From positions 248,001-312,000 of the forward strand of contig NZ_JADKPN010000002.1 in assembly GCF_015352455.1 (NCBI RefSeq): a DNA stretch of 64,000 nucleotides. Direction: 5' to 3'. This stretch comes from Nocardioides islandensis (GTDB lineage: Bacteria; Actinomycetota; Actinomycetes; Propionibacteriales; Nocardioidaceae). A program made the position numbers and the translations under genes. The notes below the pieces were generated by a model. It had not been told where the DNA came from. It saw only the letters and a list, made by a program, of their open reading frames with translations, and searched no databases. Positions 17,901 to 25,727 of this stretch are shown in pieces (position 1 is the stretch's first letter; the number at the start of each line of letters is the position of its first letter).

Positions 17901-18176
17901 GGCGGTGACCCGGTCGCGCAGCTGCTCGGCGGCCTTGCGCGAGAACGTCAGCGCCAGCACCTGCGCGGGGTCCGCCCCGCGCCTCTCGACGCGGTCGACG
18001 ATCGCCTCCACCAGCGTGGTGGTCTTGCCGGTGCCGGGCCCGGCCAGCACGAGGAGCGGCCCGCCCTCGTGGTCGACGACGCGCTGCTGGTCGTCGTCGA
18101 GCACGGGCGCCGCCGCCGGCGCCCCATGAGCACCGTCGCGCACCAGGCGGTATCTCGTCCCAGTCCCCGAGCTCAT
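14937..18176 (-). CDS. adnA: AdnAB motor-nuclease, first subunit (AdnA-like, Fe-S nuclease)
   Basis: The 1079-residue protein has an SF1 motor (Walker A LAGPGTGKTTT, Walker B VFVDEYQDTDPG, QSIYGFRGAE, TAHRSKGLEWD) and a C-terminal nuclease (VVVVDLKTNKGK, QLGLYQYA). Four cysteines fit an AddB-type Fe-S cage: one in MTCPTQW at the front of the nuclease domain and three in HCRDCDFTAVC at the end. With AdnB it forms a heterodimer that unwinds and resects DNA ends. The start at 18176 was preferred to a longer frame because family members begin close to the Walker A domain and AAGG lies upstream. Confidence 0.88.
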   Translation of the reverse strand: MSSGTGTRYRLVRDGAHGAPAAAPVLDDDQQRVVDHEGGPLLVLAGPGTGKTTTLVEAIVDRVERRGADPAQVLALTFSRKAAEQLRDRVTARLGRTTGSAMCSTIHSFAYGLIRRYAPRELYRAPLRLLSAPEQDVVVRELLRRTPESVAWPEELDRALETRGFAREVQMVLSRAREKGMEADDLVALGEREQMPVYVAAGLFLRSYLDNLDDQSATDYADLIRRAVIEANAHRPELRQQFRHVFVDEYQDTDPGQVALLRAIAGDGGDLVVVGDPHQSIYGFRGAEVRGILDFPADFPRADGTPAPVAPLRTTRRFGLRLLVATQRVAGRIGLPGAIDPAAREEFLHPVAAETGDEGLARVLTFDTERAEAEHLADLLRRAHLEDGVPWDRMAVLVRSGRASIPPLRRALGAAGVPVEVARDDLPLVQDPSVLPLLEALRAAVNIDNEDDEAAEYVDHSRAESLLLGPLGGLDAGDTRRLSRLLRTREKDAAHAESRLPSTSKELLRLAVLRDGFLDDLPGPEAAAARALHALLRRTSDGLAEGGTAEDALWALWSGTDWPGRLRRGVELGGGTARRAHRDLDSVVALFDVAAREAEKRDAAAVTGPAGVRDFLSRLVAQQIPADTLAEQGVRGAAVRLLTAHRSKGLEWDLVVVAHVQQDGWPDLRRRSTMLQADRIGRGELVPALSARELLQEERRLFYVACTRARSRLVVTAVASAEDDGEQPSRFLAELGVTVEKVDGRPARPLSLAGLVSELRRTVADPDTTPALRSAAARRLARLAGETINDRALVPQADPSAWWGTRAATRSVRPVRDPDQPVPVSASMLEHVMTCPTQWFLMAEAGGAGPAHQSANIGQLVHALAQRVAAGEVAPDLDLLMRHVDEVWGRLHFRTPWSAAREHDRIEVALARFLEWHEHNPRKLIGTEEKFETVVELDGGEQVRLNGYADRLELDADGRVVVVDLKTNKGKPSGPEVLRHVQLGLYQYAVDHGAVDGHPESGGAELVQLGLPDSDSALVQRQPLYADDGPERATLRSQVERAAALVRAETFPAVAGAHCRDCDFTAVCPIQGAGSVTAR

Positions 18177-18221
18177 GCGGCACACCTTGCCATCGAGGGC
18201 CGACACCTGGGCCGCCGATGA

Positions 18222-18303
18222 TGGCGTTTGGTCCCAAACGCCAACGAAACGGGGGCCAGGACTGGCGTTTGTGCCCAATGGCGGGCGAATCGGGGGCCAC
18301 TAG
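18222..18303. repeat. Two tandem 41-bp imperfect repeats in a divergent promoter region
   Basis: Copy 1 (18222-18262) and copy 2 (18263-18303) match at about 30 of 41 positions; both begin TGGCGTTTG and share CGGGGGCCA. Copy 1 also holds a perfect 10-bp-arm dyad (18222-18231 with 18234-18243). They fill most of the gap between adnA and the CoA-transferase. Confidence 0.65.
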
Positions 18304-18306
18304 GTT
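18301..18306 (+). promoter_or_regulatory. Candidate -10 box for a leaderless transcript
   Basis: TAGGTT ends seven bases before the ATG at 18313 and no ribosome site is present, which fits a leaderless mRNA starting at or next to the ATG. The tandem 41-bp repeats end exactly here, so a protein bound to them would control this promoter. No clear -35 is seen. Confidence 0.4.
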
Positions 18307-18312
18307 CGAGTC

Positions 18313-19485
18313 ATGAGTGCGTACGACGCCCCGCTGGCCGACCTCGTGGTCCTCGACCTGACCCGCGCGCTGGCCGGGCCCCAGGCCGCGATGATGCTCG
18401 GCGACATGGGCGCCCGCGTCATCAAGGTGGAGTCCGCCGCCGGCGACGACACCCGCGCCTGGGGGCCGCCGTGGGCGGGCGACCCGGGCCCGGACGACCC
18501 GCACGACTCGACGTACTTCATGAGCGCCAACCGCAACAAGGAGTCGGTGGTGCTCGACCTCAAGGCACCCGACGACGTGCTGGTGCTCGAGAAGCTGGTC
18601 GCCAGGTCCGACGTGCTGCTGGAGAACTTCCGCACCGGCGTCCTCGACCGGCTCGGGTTCCCGGTCGAGCGGCTGCACGAGCTCAACCCGGGACTGGTGA
18701 TCGGCTCGATCAGCGGGTTCGGGCACGACGGGCCGGAGGCTGGTCGGGCGGGCTACGACCAGATCGCGCAGGGCGAGGGCGGACTGATGAGCGTCACCGG
18801 CGTGTCCGAGCCGACCAAGGTGGGCGTGCCGATCGCGGACCTGCTGGCCGGGATGAACCTCGCGTACGGCGTGCTGGCCGCGCTCCACGAACGCATGCGC
18901 ACCGGCCGCGGGCGCGTGGTCCGCACGTCGCTGCTGGCGGGCATCGTCGGGGTGCACGCGTTCCAGGGCACGCGCTGGACGATCGCCGGTGAGGTGCCGG
19001 GCCTGAGCGGGTCGCACCACCCGGCCATCGCGCCGTACGGCATCTTCGCGACCGGGACCTCTCCGGTGCAGGTGGCGGTGGGGTCGGAGAACCTCTGGCA
19101 CAAGTTCGCGCCCGCCGTCGCGCTGGATCCGGCCGACCCGCGCTTCGCGACGAACCGCGACCGGGTCGCGCACCGCGACGACCTGGTCGCCGCCATCGAG
19201 GGGGTGTTCGCGGGGGAAGGTGCCGAGCACTGGCTGGACCTGCTGCTCGGCGCCGGCATCCCGGCCGGCAAGGTGCGCTCGCTCGACGACGTCTACTCCT
19301 GGGAGCAGACCCGGTCGCAGGGACTCGTGCTGGAGGTCGACCACCCGGCGTACGGCGCGCTGACGCTGCCCGGGTCACCGATCCGGTTCGAGGACAACCC
19401 GTTCTCCGGCGGGCGCGCCGAGCACCTCCCGCCACCGCTGCTCGACGAGCACGGCGCCGCGGTCCGGGAGTGGCTCGACTCCTGA
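18313..19485 (+). CDS. CoA-transferase, class III (CaiB/BaiF family)
   Basis: This 390-residue protein has the family's N-terminal VVLDLTRALAGPQAAMMLGDMGARVIKVE, the DVLLENFRTGVLDRLG motif and the GYDQIAQGEGGLMSVTG region. Class III enzymes move CoA between carboxylic acids through an enzyme-bound anhydride on an Asp. At the place where that Asp usually sits (after a TSLL sequence near residue 200) this protein reads TSLLAGIVG, so the usual nucleophile seems to be missing. Related actinobacterial proteins share this variant as far as I recall. Substrate is unknown. It stands alone between adnA and the ABC importer. Confidence 0.85.
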   Translation: MSAYDAPLADLVVLDLTRALAGPQAAMMLGDMGARVIKVESAAGDDTRAWGPPWAGDPGPDDPHDSTYFMSANRNKESVVLDLKAPDDVLVLEKLVARSDVLLENFRTGVLDRLGFPVERLHELNPGLVIGSISGFGHDGPEAGRAGYDQIAQGEGGLMSVTGVSEPTKVGVPIADLLAGMNLAYGVLAALHERMRTGRGRVVRTSLLAGIVGVHAFQGTRWTIAGEVPGLSGSHHPAIAPYGIFATGTSPVQVAVGSENLWHKFAPAVALDPADPRFATNRDRVAHRDDLVAAIEGVFAGEGAEHWLDLLLGAGIPAGKVRSLDDVYSWEQTRSQGLVLEVDHPAYGALTLPGSPIRFEDNPFSGGRAEHLPPPLLDEHGAAVREWLDS

Positions 19486-19508
19486 CCGGCACCCGCGGGG
19501 GCGCCACC

Positions 19509-20441
19509 TCAGCCCTTGGTCGCCCCGAGGGTGAGGCCGGAGACGAACTGCTTCTGCAGCACGAAGAACACGATGAGGACCGGCAGGGCCACCATCACCG
19601 AGCCGGCGGCCACGAGGTTGGTGTCGGTGAAGAACTGGCCCCGGAGGTTGTTCAGCGCGCTGGTGATCGGGAACTTGTCGCCGCGCGAGACCAGCACGGT
19701 GGCCCAGAAGAACTCGTTGTAGATCCAGGTCACCTCGAGGACCGCGAGCGCGGCGAGCGCGGGACGCACCAGCGGCAGCGTGAGCTGCCAGTACTGGCGC
19801 CACACGCCGGCGCCGTCGATCTCGGCCGACTCGTAGATCTCGCGGGGGATGGTCTTCATGTAGTTGCTCAGCACGAAGGCGCAGAAGCCCAGCTGGAAGG
19901 CGACGTTGACCAGGATGAGCGCCCAGAAGCTGTTCAGCAGGGTCCCGCTGTCGCTCATCCACAGCGGGAGGTGGACCTCGCGGAACATGCGGAACACGGG
20001 GATCAGCAGCGCCTGCGGCGGCAGCATGTTGGCGGCCAGGAAGAAGCCCAGCAGGGCGAGGTTGAACTTGAACGTGAACCTGGCCAGCACGAACGCCACC
20101 GTGGAGGCGAGGAACAGCGTGAGCAGCACCGCCGGGGCGGTGATGATCAGCGAGTTCTTGAAGTGCAGCCCGAACTGACCCTGCTCCCAGGCCTGCCGGT
20201 AGTTGTCGAAGGTCCAGCCGCCGAAGGAGAGGTAGCCGTGGGCCTGGGTGTAGGCGTACTCGCGGAACGAGTTGATCACCGCCCACAGCAGGGGAAAGAG
20301 CCAGATCACGGACAGCGTGAACATGATGACCATCGCCACGGTGCCGCGCGGCTTGCTCATCAGGCCGCCGCCACCCTTGGCCGGCGTCGTCGTGGCGGCC
20401 GGGGTTGGAACCGGGGCCGGGGCCGGAGACACCACGGTCAC
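19509..20441 (-). CDS. Sugar ABC transporter permease, MalG/CUT1 type
   Basis: This 310-residue inner-membrane protein has about six membrane segments and the EAA loop YESAEIDGAGVWRQYWQLTLP that docks with the ATPase. It starts with a Pro/Ala/Thr-rich cytoplasmic tail. The GTG start overlaps the upstream permease stop (GTGA), preceded by GGGAGGAG. No ATPase gene is in the cluster, so a shared MsiK-like ATPase elsewhere probably powers it, as is common in actinobacteria. It is the last gene of the importer operon. Confidence 0.9.
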   Translation of the reverse strand: MTVVSPAPAPVPTPAATTTPAKGGGGLMSKPRGTVAMVIMFTLSVIWLFPLLWAVINSFREYAYTQAHGYLSFGGWTFDNYRQAWEQGQFGLHFKNSLIITAPAVLLTLFLASTVAFVLARFTFKFNLALLGFFLAANMLPPQALLIPVFRMFREVHLPLWMSDSGTLLNSFWALILVNVAFQLGFCAFVLSNYMKTIPREIYESAEIDGAGVWRQYWQLTLPLVRPALAALAVLEVTWIYNEFFWATVLVSRGDKFPITSALNNLRGQFFTDTNLVAAGSVMVALPVLIVFFVLQKQFVSGLTLGATKG

Positions 20442-21376
20442 CGCTGCTCCTCCCGGAAGACGATGCGCAGGTAGATGGCGATGAACACCGAGGAGATGGC
20501 CATCATGATCACGGCCAGGGCGGAGCCGAAGCCGTAGCGGGTGGCCTCGCCGATGACGTTCTGGCTCACCAGCGCCGCGATGATCTCCAGCCCGTTGCGG
20601 CCCTTGTTGATCACCCACACGAGGTCGAAGGCCCGCAGCGACTCGATGACCACGATGACCAGCACGATCACGTTGATCGGGCGCATCACCGGGAACACGA
20701 CCTTGAAGAAGGTCTGCCACTGGTTGGCGCCGTCGACCGCGGCCGCCTCGCGCAGCGAGGCGTCCACGCTCTTGAGGCCGGCGAGGTAGAGCAGCATGAC
20801 GTAGCCGGTGTGTCGCCAGGCCGTGGCGACCAGGACCGCCCACAGGTTGATCTTGGGGTCGCCGTACCAGTCCACCTGGGTGTGGAAGACGTCGTTGATG
20901 AGGCCTTGGTCGCGGGAGTAGAAGAGCTGCCAGATGAAGCCGATCAGCGCCAGGGACAGCACGACCGGGAGGTAGAACGCCGTCTGGTAGAAGCGGCTGA
21001 ACTTCATCTCGTGGTCGAGGATCACGGCCAGGAAGATCCCCAGCATCGTCGGGAAGACGAACAGGAAGACCAGCCAGACCAGGTTGTGCCGCATGGCGGG
21101 CCAGAACGGCGGGTAGATGGTGGCGATGTCGTGGTAGTTCTGGAACCCGACCCACTGGATGCGGTCCAGTCCGCCGATGCCGTTCCAGGTGCCGAACGAC
21201 AGGGCCACCGACCCGAACGCCGGCAGCCACACCAGCAGGAGCACGAGGGCGGCCGGGACGACGACCATGAGCACCACCACGATGCGGTCGACGACTCCGA
21301 GGCGCCGTCGCACCCGCGTCGGGCCGGTCGAGGACGAGGCCCGGCTCGTGGTCGTGCTCGGTGTGGTCGTCGTCAT
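20438..21376 (-). CDS. Sugar ABC transporter permease, MalF/CUT1 type
   Basis: This 312-residue protein has about six to seven membrane segments after a Ser/Thr-rich N-terminus and the EAA motif REAAAVDGANQWQTFFKVVFP. It pairs with the MalG-type permease to form the channel of a carbohydrate importer. It follows the binding-protein gene by 25 bases in the same operon. The divergent beta-galactosidase suggests a galactoside or galacto-oligosaccharide substrate; that is inferred from context only. Confidence 0.9.
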   Translation of the reverse strand: MTTTTPSTTTSRASSSTGPTRVRRRLGVVDRIVVVLMVVVPAALVLLLVWLPAFGSVALSFGTWNGIGGLDRIQWVGFQNYHDIATIYPPFWPAMRHNLVWLVFLFVFPTMLGIFLAVILDHEMKFSRFYQTAFYLPVVLSLALIGFIWQLFYSRDQGLINDVFHTQVDWYGDPKINLWAVLVATAWRHTGYVMLLYLAGLKSVDASLREAAAVDGANQWQTFFKVVFPVMRPINVIVLVIVVIESLRAFDLVWVINKGRNGLEIIAALVSQNVIGEATRYGFGSALAVIMMAISSVFIAIYLRIVFREEQR

Positions 21377-21401
21377 CCGCGGCTCCCTCTCGTCTCTCCC
21401 C

Positions 21402-22742
21402 TCAGCTCCCGAAGATCGAGACCTTCTGCTCCTGGATGCTCTTGGTGAGCCCGTCGATGTCGTCGGGGTTCTTCAGGAAGTCCTGGATCGACGGGATCAT
21501 CACGGTGGAGGCGAAGTCGGTGTCGGTGTCGCGGTCGAGGAACTGCGCGATGTGGCCGGCTGCGCCGACCACCTCGGCCGACTTGAGCTGGAGAGCGGAG
21601 TAGGAGTCCTGGCTGGCGTTCTCGTTGGCCGCGATCATCGGGGCGTCCGCAGCGGCGTTGGCGGCGTCCTGGGCCTCGGCCGTGCCGAGGAACTTGAGGA
21701 ACTCCTTGCCGGCGTCCTGGTTCTGGCCGGCGGACGCGAGGGCGAAGCCGTCGATCGGGGCGTCCAGCGAGTCGGCCGGGATGCTCGGGTCGATCTGCGG
21801 GTAGATGAAGAAGTCGAGGTCGTCGATGGCGTCGGGGATGGCGTCGCCGATGAACGTGCCGAACATCATCATCCCGGCCTCGCCCTTGGCCAGCGAGGTC
21901 GCGGTCTCCTGCCACGTGCGGCCGAGCGGGTCCTCCTGGTGGTAGGGCAGCAGGTTGCGCCAGGTCTCGAAGACCTTCTTGACCTCGTTGCTGTCCCAGG
22001 CCTCGTCGCCGCCGAGCAGGCTCATGTGGAAGTCGAAGCCGTTGATCCGCATGTTGAGGATGTCGAAGGTGCCCATGGCGGGCCACCCGTCCTTGTCGCC
22101 GAAGGCGAACGGCGCGATGCCCTTGCCCTTCATCTCGTCGGCGAGGGAGACCATGTCGTCGTAGTTGGTCGGCGGCTGCCAGTTGTTCTTGTCGAACAGC
22201 GACTTGGTGTAGAAGACCGCCCACGGGTAGTAGTCGTAGGGGACGAGGTACTGCTTGCCGTCGGAGGAGGTCGAGGCCTCCTTGAACGCGTCACCCATGC
22301 CGTCGATCGGCCACAGGTCGCTGAGGTCGGTGAGCAGGCCGTCCTCGGCGAACTGCTGCATGCGGTAACCGGCGAACCAGGCGAACACGTCGTCGGGCGA
22401 GCCCTGGAGGTAGGTGTTGATGCTCTCCTGGAAGGTGTTGTGGTCGACGTAGTTGGCGCTGACCTTCACGCCGGACTTCTTGGTGTAGGCGTCGGCGAAG
22501 CCCTTCATGCGCTGGTAGGCCGGTCCGGAGTCCTTGGCCTCGTTGACGCCGAACTTCACCGTCTTGGTGCTCCCGCCGCCGCCTCCGCCGGAGTCGTCGC
22601 CCCCGCACGCGGCCAGCAGCGCCGGCGAGCCCAGGAGGGCACCGCCCAGCACGGCGGAGCGCAGGAAGCTGCGTCTCGACGCCGCGGCGGTCGCCAGCGC
22701 AGACGGGGGCACGAGCAGCGAGGGACGTTGCTGGCGGTTCAT
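21402..22742 (-). CDS. Extracellular sugar-binding lipoprotein of the ABC importer
   Basis: This 446-residue protein has a Tat-type signal (SRRSFLRS, Arg23-24) and a lipobox LLAAC with Cys46, so it is probably exported folded and then lipid-anchored. A Gly/Ser linker (DDSGGGGGGS) precedes a family 1 solute-binding fold with VKFGVNEAKDSG and aromatic residues (WFAGYRMQQF, YDYYPWAVFYTKS) suited to sugar stacking. The start at 22742 has GGAGG nine bases upstream. It captures the sugar outside the membrane for the two downstream permeases. Confidence 0.9.
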   Translation of the reverse strand: MNRQQRPSLLVPPSALATAAASRRSFLRSAVLGGALLGSPALLAACGGDDSGGGGGGSTKTVKFGVNEAKDSGPAYQRMKGFADAYTKKSGVKVSANYVDHNTFQESINTYLQGSPDDVFAWFAGYRMQQFAEDGLLTDLSDLWPIDGMGDAFKEASTSSDGKQYLVPYDYYPWAVFYTKSLFDKNNWQPPTNYDDMVSLADEMKGKGIAPFAFGDKDGWPAMGTFDILNMRINGFDFHMSLLGGDEAWDSNEVKKVFETWRNLLPYHQEDPLGRTWQETATSLAKGEAGMMMFGTFIGDAIPDAIDDLDFFIYPQIDPSIPADSLDAPIDGFALASAGQNQDAGKEFLKFLGTAEAQDAANAAADAPMIAANENASQDSYSALQLKSAEVVGAAGHIAQFLDRDTDTDFASTVMIPSIQDFLKNPDDIDGLTKSIQEQKVSIFGS

Positions 22743-22784
22743 CACAAGACCTCCGTTAAGGCACAGAATCAAACAACTGTCCGC

Positions 22785-22814
22785 ATCCTCGAACGTCGAC
22801 TCCTCCCGTGTCAA
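22785..22814 (-). promoter_or_regulatory. Promoter of the sugar importer operon
   Basis: A perfect -35 TTGACA (22814-22809) is 18 bp from GAGGAT (22790-22785) on the minus strand, 43 bases before the binding-protein start. The surrounding 100 bp are noticeably less GC-rich than the genes. Confidence 0.5.
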
Positions 22815-22846
22815 TGGACGAAAGTCCTCAACTATTCGGACTTAAT

Positions 22847-22886
22847 TCAACAGGGCCTTCCGCGCGATCCTGACGGGATCTGTTGA
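22847..22886. promoter_or_regulatory. Inverted TCAACAG repeats, candidate sugar-regulator operator
   Basis: TCAACAG (22847-22853) and CTGTTGA (22880-22886) form a perfect dyad spaced by 26 bp. A related TCAAACAACTG lies at about 22769-22779. They sit between the divergent importer and beta-galactosidase genes, and the DeoR regulator encoded downstream is the likely binder. TTGACT at 22883-22888 may also serve as a -35 for the beta-galactosidase. Confidence 0.45.
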
Positions 22887-22917
22887 CTCCCTGTCGGAGG
22901 TTGGACACAGTTGGGGC

Positions 22918-24903
22918 ATGCCCAGCGCGCTGCCCACCCTCGCCTTCGGCGGCGACTACAACCCCGAGCAGTGGCCGCGGTCGGTCTGGGAGGACGACGT
23001 CCGGCTGATGCGCGAGGCGGGCGTCAACCTGGTCACCGTGGGGGTCTTCTCATGGGCCCTGCTGGAGCGCAGCCCCGGCACGTTCACCTTCGACTGGCTC
23101 GACGACGTCGTCGACCTGCTGCACGCCCACGAGGTCAAGGTGGACCTCGCGACGGCGACGGCGTCGCCGCCGGCCTGGTTGGCCCGCGCCCACCCCGAGA
23201 TGCTCCCCGTGCGTGCCGACGGGACGGTGCTGTGGCCCGGCGGACGGCAGGGCTTCTGCCCGAGCTCGCCGGTCTACCGCGAGCACGCGCTGCGGCTGTG
23301 CCGGGCGATGGCCGAGCGGTACGGCGACCACGACGCCCTCGCCCTGTGGCACGTCGGCAACGAGCTCGGCTGCCACAACGCCCTCTGCTACTGCGACGTC
23401 AGCGCCGAGGCGTTCCGCGGGTGGCTGGCGGCCCGCTACGGCGACGTCGACCGGCTCAACGACGCGTGGGGCACCGCGTTCTGGTCCCAGCACTACGAGT
23501 CCTTCGACCAGGTGCTCCCGCCGCGCGTCGCGCCCGCCTTCCCCAACCCCACCCAGCAGCTGGACTTCCGCCGCTTCTCCTCCGACCAGCTGCTGGCCAA
23601 CTTCGTCGCCGAGCGCGACGTGCTCCGCGAGCTCTCCCCCGGCGTACCCGTCACCACCAACTTCATGGTGATGCCGACCGTGCGCGAGATGGACTACTTC
23701 TCCTGGGCCCCCGAGGTCGACCTGGTCTCCAACGACCACTACGTCACCGCGGCCGACCCCGAGGGCCACCGCGGGCTGGCGTTCAGCTCCGACCTGGTGC
23801 GGGGCGTGGCCGGCGGCCGGCCGTGGCTGCTGATGGAGCAGTCGGTGTCCGCGGTCAACTGGCAGCCGCGCAACGTCGCCAAGCGGCCCGGCGAGCTGCT
23901 GCGCAACTGCGTGCAGCACCTCGCCCACGGAGCCGACGGACTGCTCTTCTTCCAGTGGCGGGCCTCCCGCGCCGGGGCGGAGAAGTTCCACGCCGGGCTC
24001 GTCCCCCACGCCGGCACCGACAGCCGGGTCTGGCGCGAGGTGGTCGAGCTGGGGGCCACGCTCGGCCGGCTCGAGGAGATCGCGGGCAGCCGCGCCGACA
24101 ACGACGTGGCCATCTTGTTCGACTGGCAGGCGTGGTGGGCCTGCGAGCTCGACTCGCACCCGAGCGAGGACGTGCACTACCTCGACATGGCGCACGCCCT
24201 GCACCGCGCGCTGCTCGACCACGGCGTCGGCGTCGACGTCGTGCACCCGGACAGCGACCTGGGCGGCTACCGCCTGGTCCTGGTGCCGACGCTCTACACC
24301 GTCACCGACGCCGCGGCCGCGCGCCTCGAGGCTGCCGTGGCCTCGGGGGCGACGGCCCTGGTGACCTACTTCAGCGGCATCGTCGACGAGGACGACCACA
24401 TCCGGCTCGGCGGCTACCCCGGCGCCTTCCGCGAGCTGCTCGGCGTCCGCGTCCAGGAGTTCACCCCCCTGCGGGAGGGCGAGCGGGTGCACCTCGACGA
24501 CGGCTCGGTCGGCGACGTGTGGTCCGAGGACCTGCGGCTGGCCGGCGCGGAAGCGGTGGCGAGCTACGTCGACGGGCCGGTGCCCGGCGTCCCGGCCCTC
24601 ACCCGCCACGCCCACGGCCAGGGCACCGCGTGGTACCTCGCCACGAGGCTGGAGCAGCCCGCCCTCGACGCCCTCGTGGGACGGCTCCTGGCGGAGGCGG
24701 ACGTCGTCCCCGTCGTCCCGCCGGCCCCGGGGCTGGAGGCCTCGCGCCGACGCGGCGACGACGGCTCGTGGGTCTTCCTGGTCAACCACGGCCGGGACCC
24801 GCTCGAGGTCCCGGTGGCCGGCGTCGACCTCGTGGCCGGTGGCCACACCGACGGCGTGCTGAGCCTGGGCCCGGGCGCCGTAGCGGTGGTGCGGGAGGAC
24901 TGA
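22918..24903 (+). CDS. Beta-galactosidase, glycoside hydrolase family 42
   Basis: This 661-residue cytoplasmic enzyme has the GH42 start FGGDYNPEQWP, the acid/base Glu149 in HVGNELG and the nucleophile Glu307 in LLMEQSVSAVNWQ. A Cys cluster (GCHNALCYCDV) fits the zinc site of the family. The N-terminal barrel, trimerisation domain and C-terminal beta domain account for the normal family length. It hydrolyses terminal beta-galactosides, probably those brought in by the divergent ABC importer. No signal peptide is present. Its stop overlaps the start of the DeoR regulator. Confidence 0.93.
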   Translation: MPSALPTLAFGGDYNPEQWPRSVWEDDVRLMREAGVNLVTVGVFSWALLERSPGTFTFDWLDDVVDLLHAHEVKVDLATATASPPAWLARAHPEMLPVRADGTVLWPGGRQGFCPSSPVYREHALRLCRAMAERYGDHDALALWHVGNELGCHNALCYCDVSAEAFRGWLAARYGDVDRLNDAWGTAFWSQHYESFDQVLPPRVAPAFPNPTQQLDFRRFSSDQLLANFVAERDVLRELSPGVPVTTNFMVMPTVREMDYFSWAPEVDLVSNDHYVTAADPEGHRGLAFSSDLVRGVAGGRPWLLMEQSVSAVNWQPRNVAKRPGELLRNCVQHLAHGADGLLFFQWRASRAGAEKFHAGLVPHAGTDSRVWREVVELGATLGRLEEIAGSRADNDVAILFDWQAWWACELDSHPSEDVHYLDMAHALHRALLDHGVGVDVVHPDSDLGGYRLVLVPTLYTVTDAAAARLEAAVASGATALVTYFSGIVDEDDHIRLGGYPGAFRELLGVRVQEFTPLREGERVHLDDGSVGDVWSEDLRLAGAEAVASYVDGPVPGVPALTRHAHGQGTAWYLATRLEQPALDALVGRLLAEADVVPVVPPAPGLEASRRRGDDGSWVFLVNHGRDPLEVPVAGVDLVAGGHTDGVLSLGPGAVAVVRED

Positions 24904-25703
24904 TGCTCGCCGCACAGCGCCGATCGCTCATCCTGACCGAGCTGGGTCGCGATGGCACCGTCCGCGTGTCCGACCTGGTCTCCCGCCTCGGGGTGTCCGA
25001 CATGACCGTGCGGCGCGACCTCCAGACGCTGCACCGTCAGGGGCTGCTGGAGAAGGTGCACGGCGGCGCGATGGCGGTGGCGGAGCCCTCCACCTCCGAG
25101 CCCGGGTTCGAGGCGAACTCCGCCCGGCGCCAGCTGGAGAAGCAGGCGATCGGCGCGCAGGCCGCCTCGCTGGTGCGTCCCGGCTCGGCCATCGCGGTCT
25201 CGGCCGGGACCACCACCCACGCGTTCGCCCGCCACCTCGTGGACGTCCCGGACCTCACCGTGGTCACGAACTCGGTGTGGGTCGCGGACCTGCTCCACCG
25301 GTCGGGCGCCGAGTCGGTCTCCGTCCTGGTGACCGGCGGGCTGCGCACCCCCTCCGACGCGCTCGTCGGCCCGGTGGCCATCACCGCGCTCAGCTCGCTC
25401 CACGTGGACGCGGTCTTCCTGGGCGTGCACGGCATGGAGGAGCGCGCGGGCTTCAGCACGCCCAACCTCCTCGAGGCCGAGACCAACCGGGCGATGATCC
25501 GCAGCGGACGCCGTCTGGTCGTGCTGACCGACTCCTCCAAGTGGGGAGTGGTCGGGCTGAGCTCGATGGCGCACCTCTCCGACGCCGACGTGCTCATCAG
25601 CGACACCGGGCTGTCCGCGCAGGCCAGCGCCATCCTGGCCGAGCGGGTCGGGCAGCTCGTCCTCGTCGACCCCGCGTCCCCGACACCCTCGGGAGAGGCG
25701 TAG
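24903..25703 (+). CDS. DeoR/GlpR-family sugar regulator
   Basis: This 266-residue protein has an N-terminal DeoR helix-turn-helix (RRSLILTELGRDGTVRVSDL...GVSDMTVRRDL, residues 5-45) and a C-terminal sugar-phosphate sensor domain with AVSAGTTTHAFARHL, TNSVWVADLL and a conserved LTDSSKWG. Such proteins usually repress sugar operons until a phosphorylated sugar binds. The ATG overlaps the beta-galactosidase stop (TGATG), so it is co-translated with that enzyme and probably controls both it and the importer. It converges on the ring-opening amidohydrolase. Confidence 0.92.
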   Translation: MLAAQRRSLILTELGRDGTVRVSDLVSRLGVSDMTVRRDLQTLHRQGLLEKVHGGAMAVAEPSTSEPGFEANSARRQLEKQAIGAQAASLVRPGSAIAVSAGTTTHAFARHLVDVPDLTVVTNSVWVADLLHRSGAESVSVLVTGGLRTPSDALVGPVAITALSSLHVDAVFLGVHGMEERAGFSTPNLLEAETNRAMIRSGRRLVVLTDSSKWGVVGLSSMAHLSDADVLISDTGLSAQASAILAERVGQLVLVDPASPTPSGEA

Positions 25704-25727
25704 CGACAGGACGCGGACCGGACCGTC

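Noticed and set aside
14850..18221. A second plus-strand open frame of over 1100 codons opposite adnA
   Set aside because: Same reason: shadow of a well-supported gene, with biased composition.
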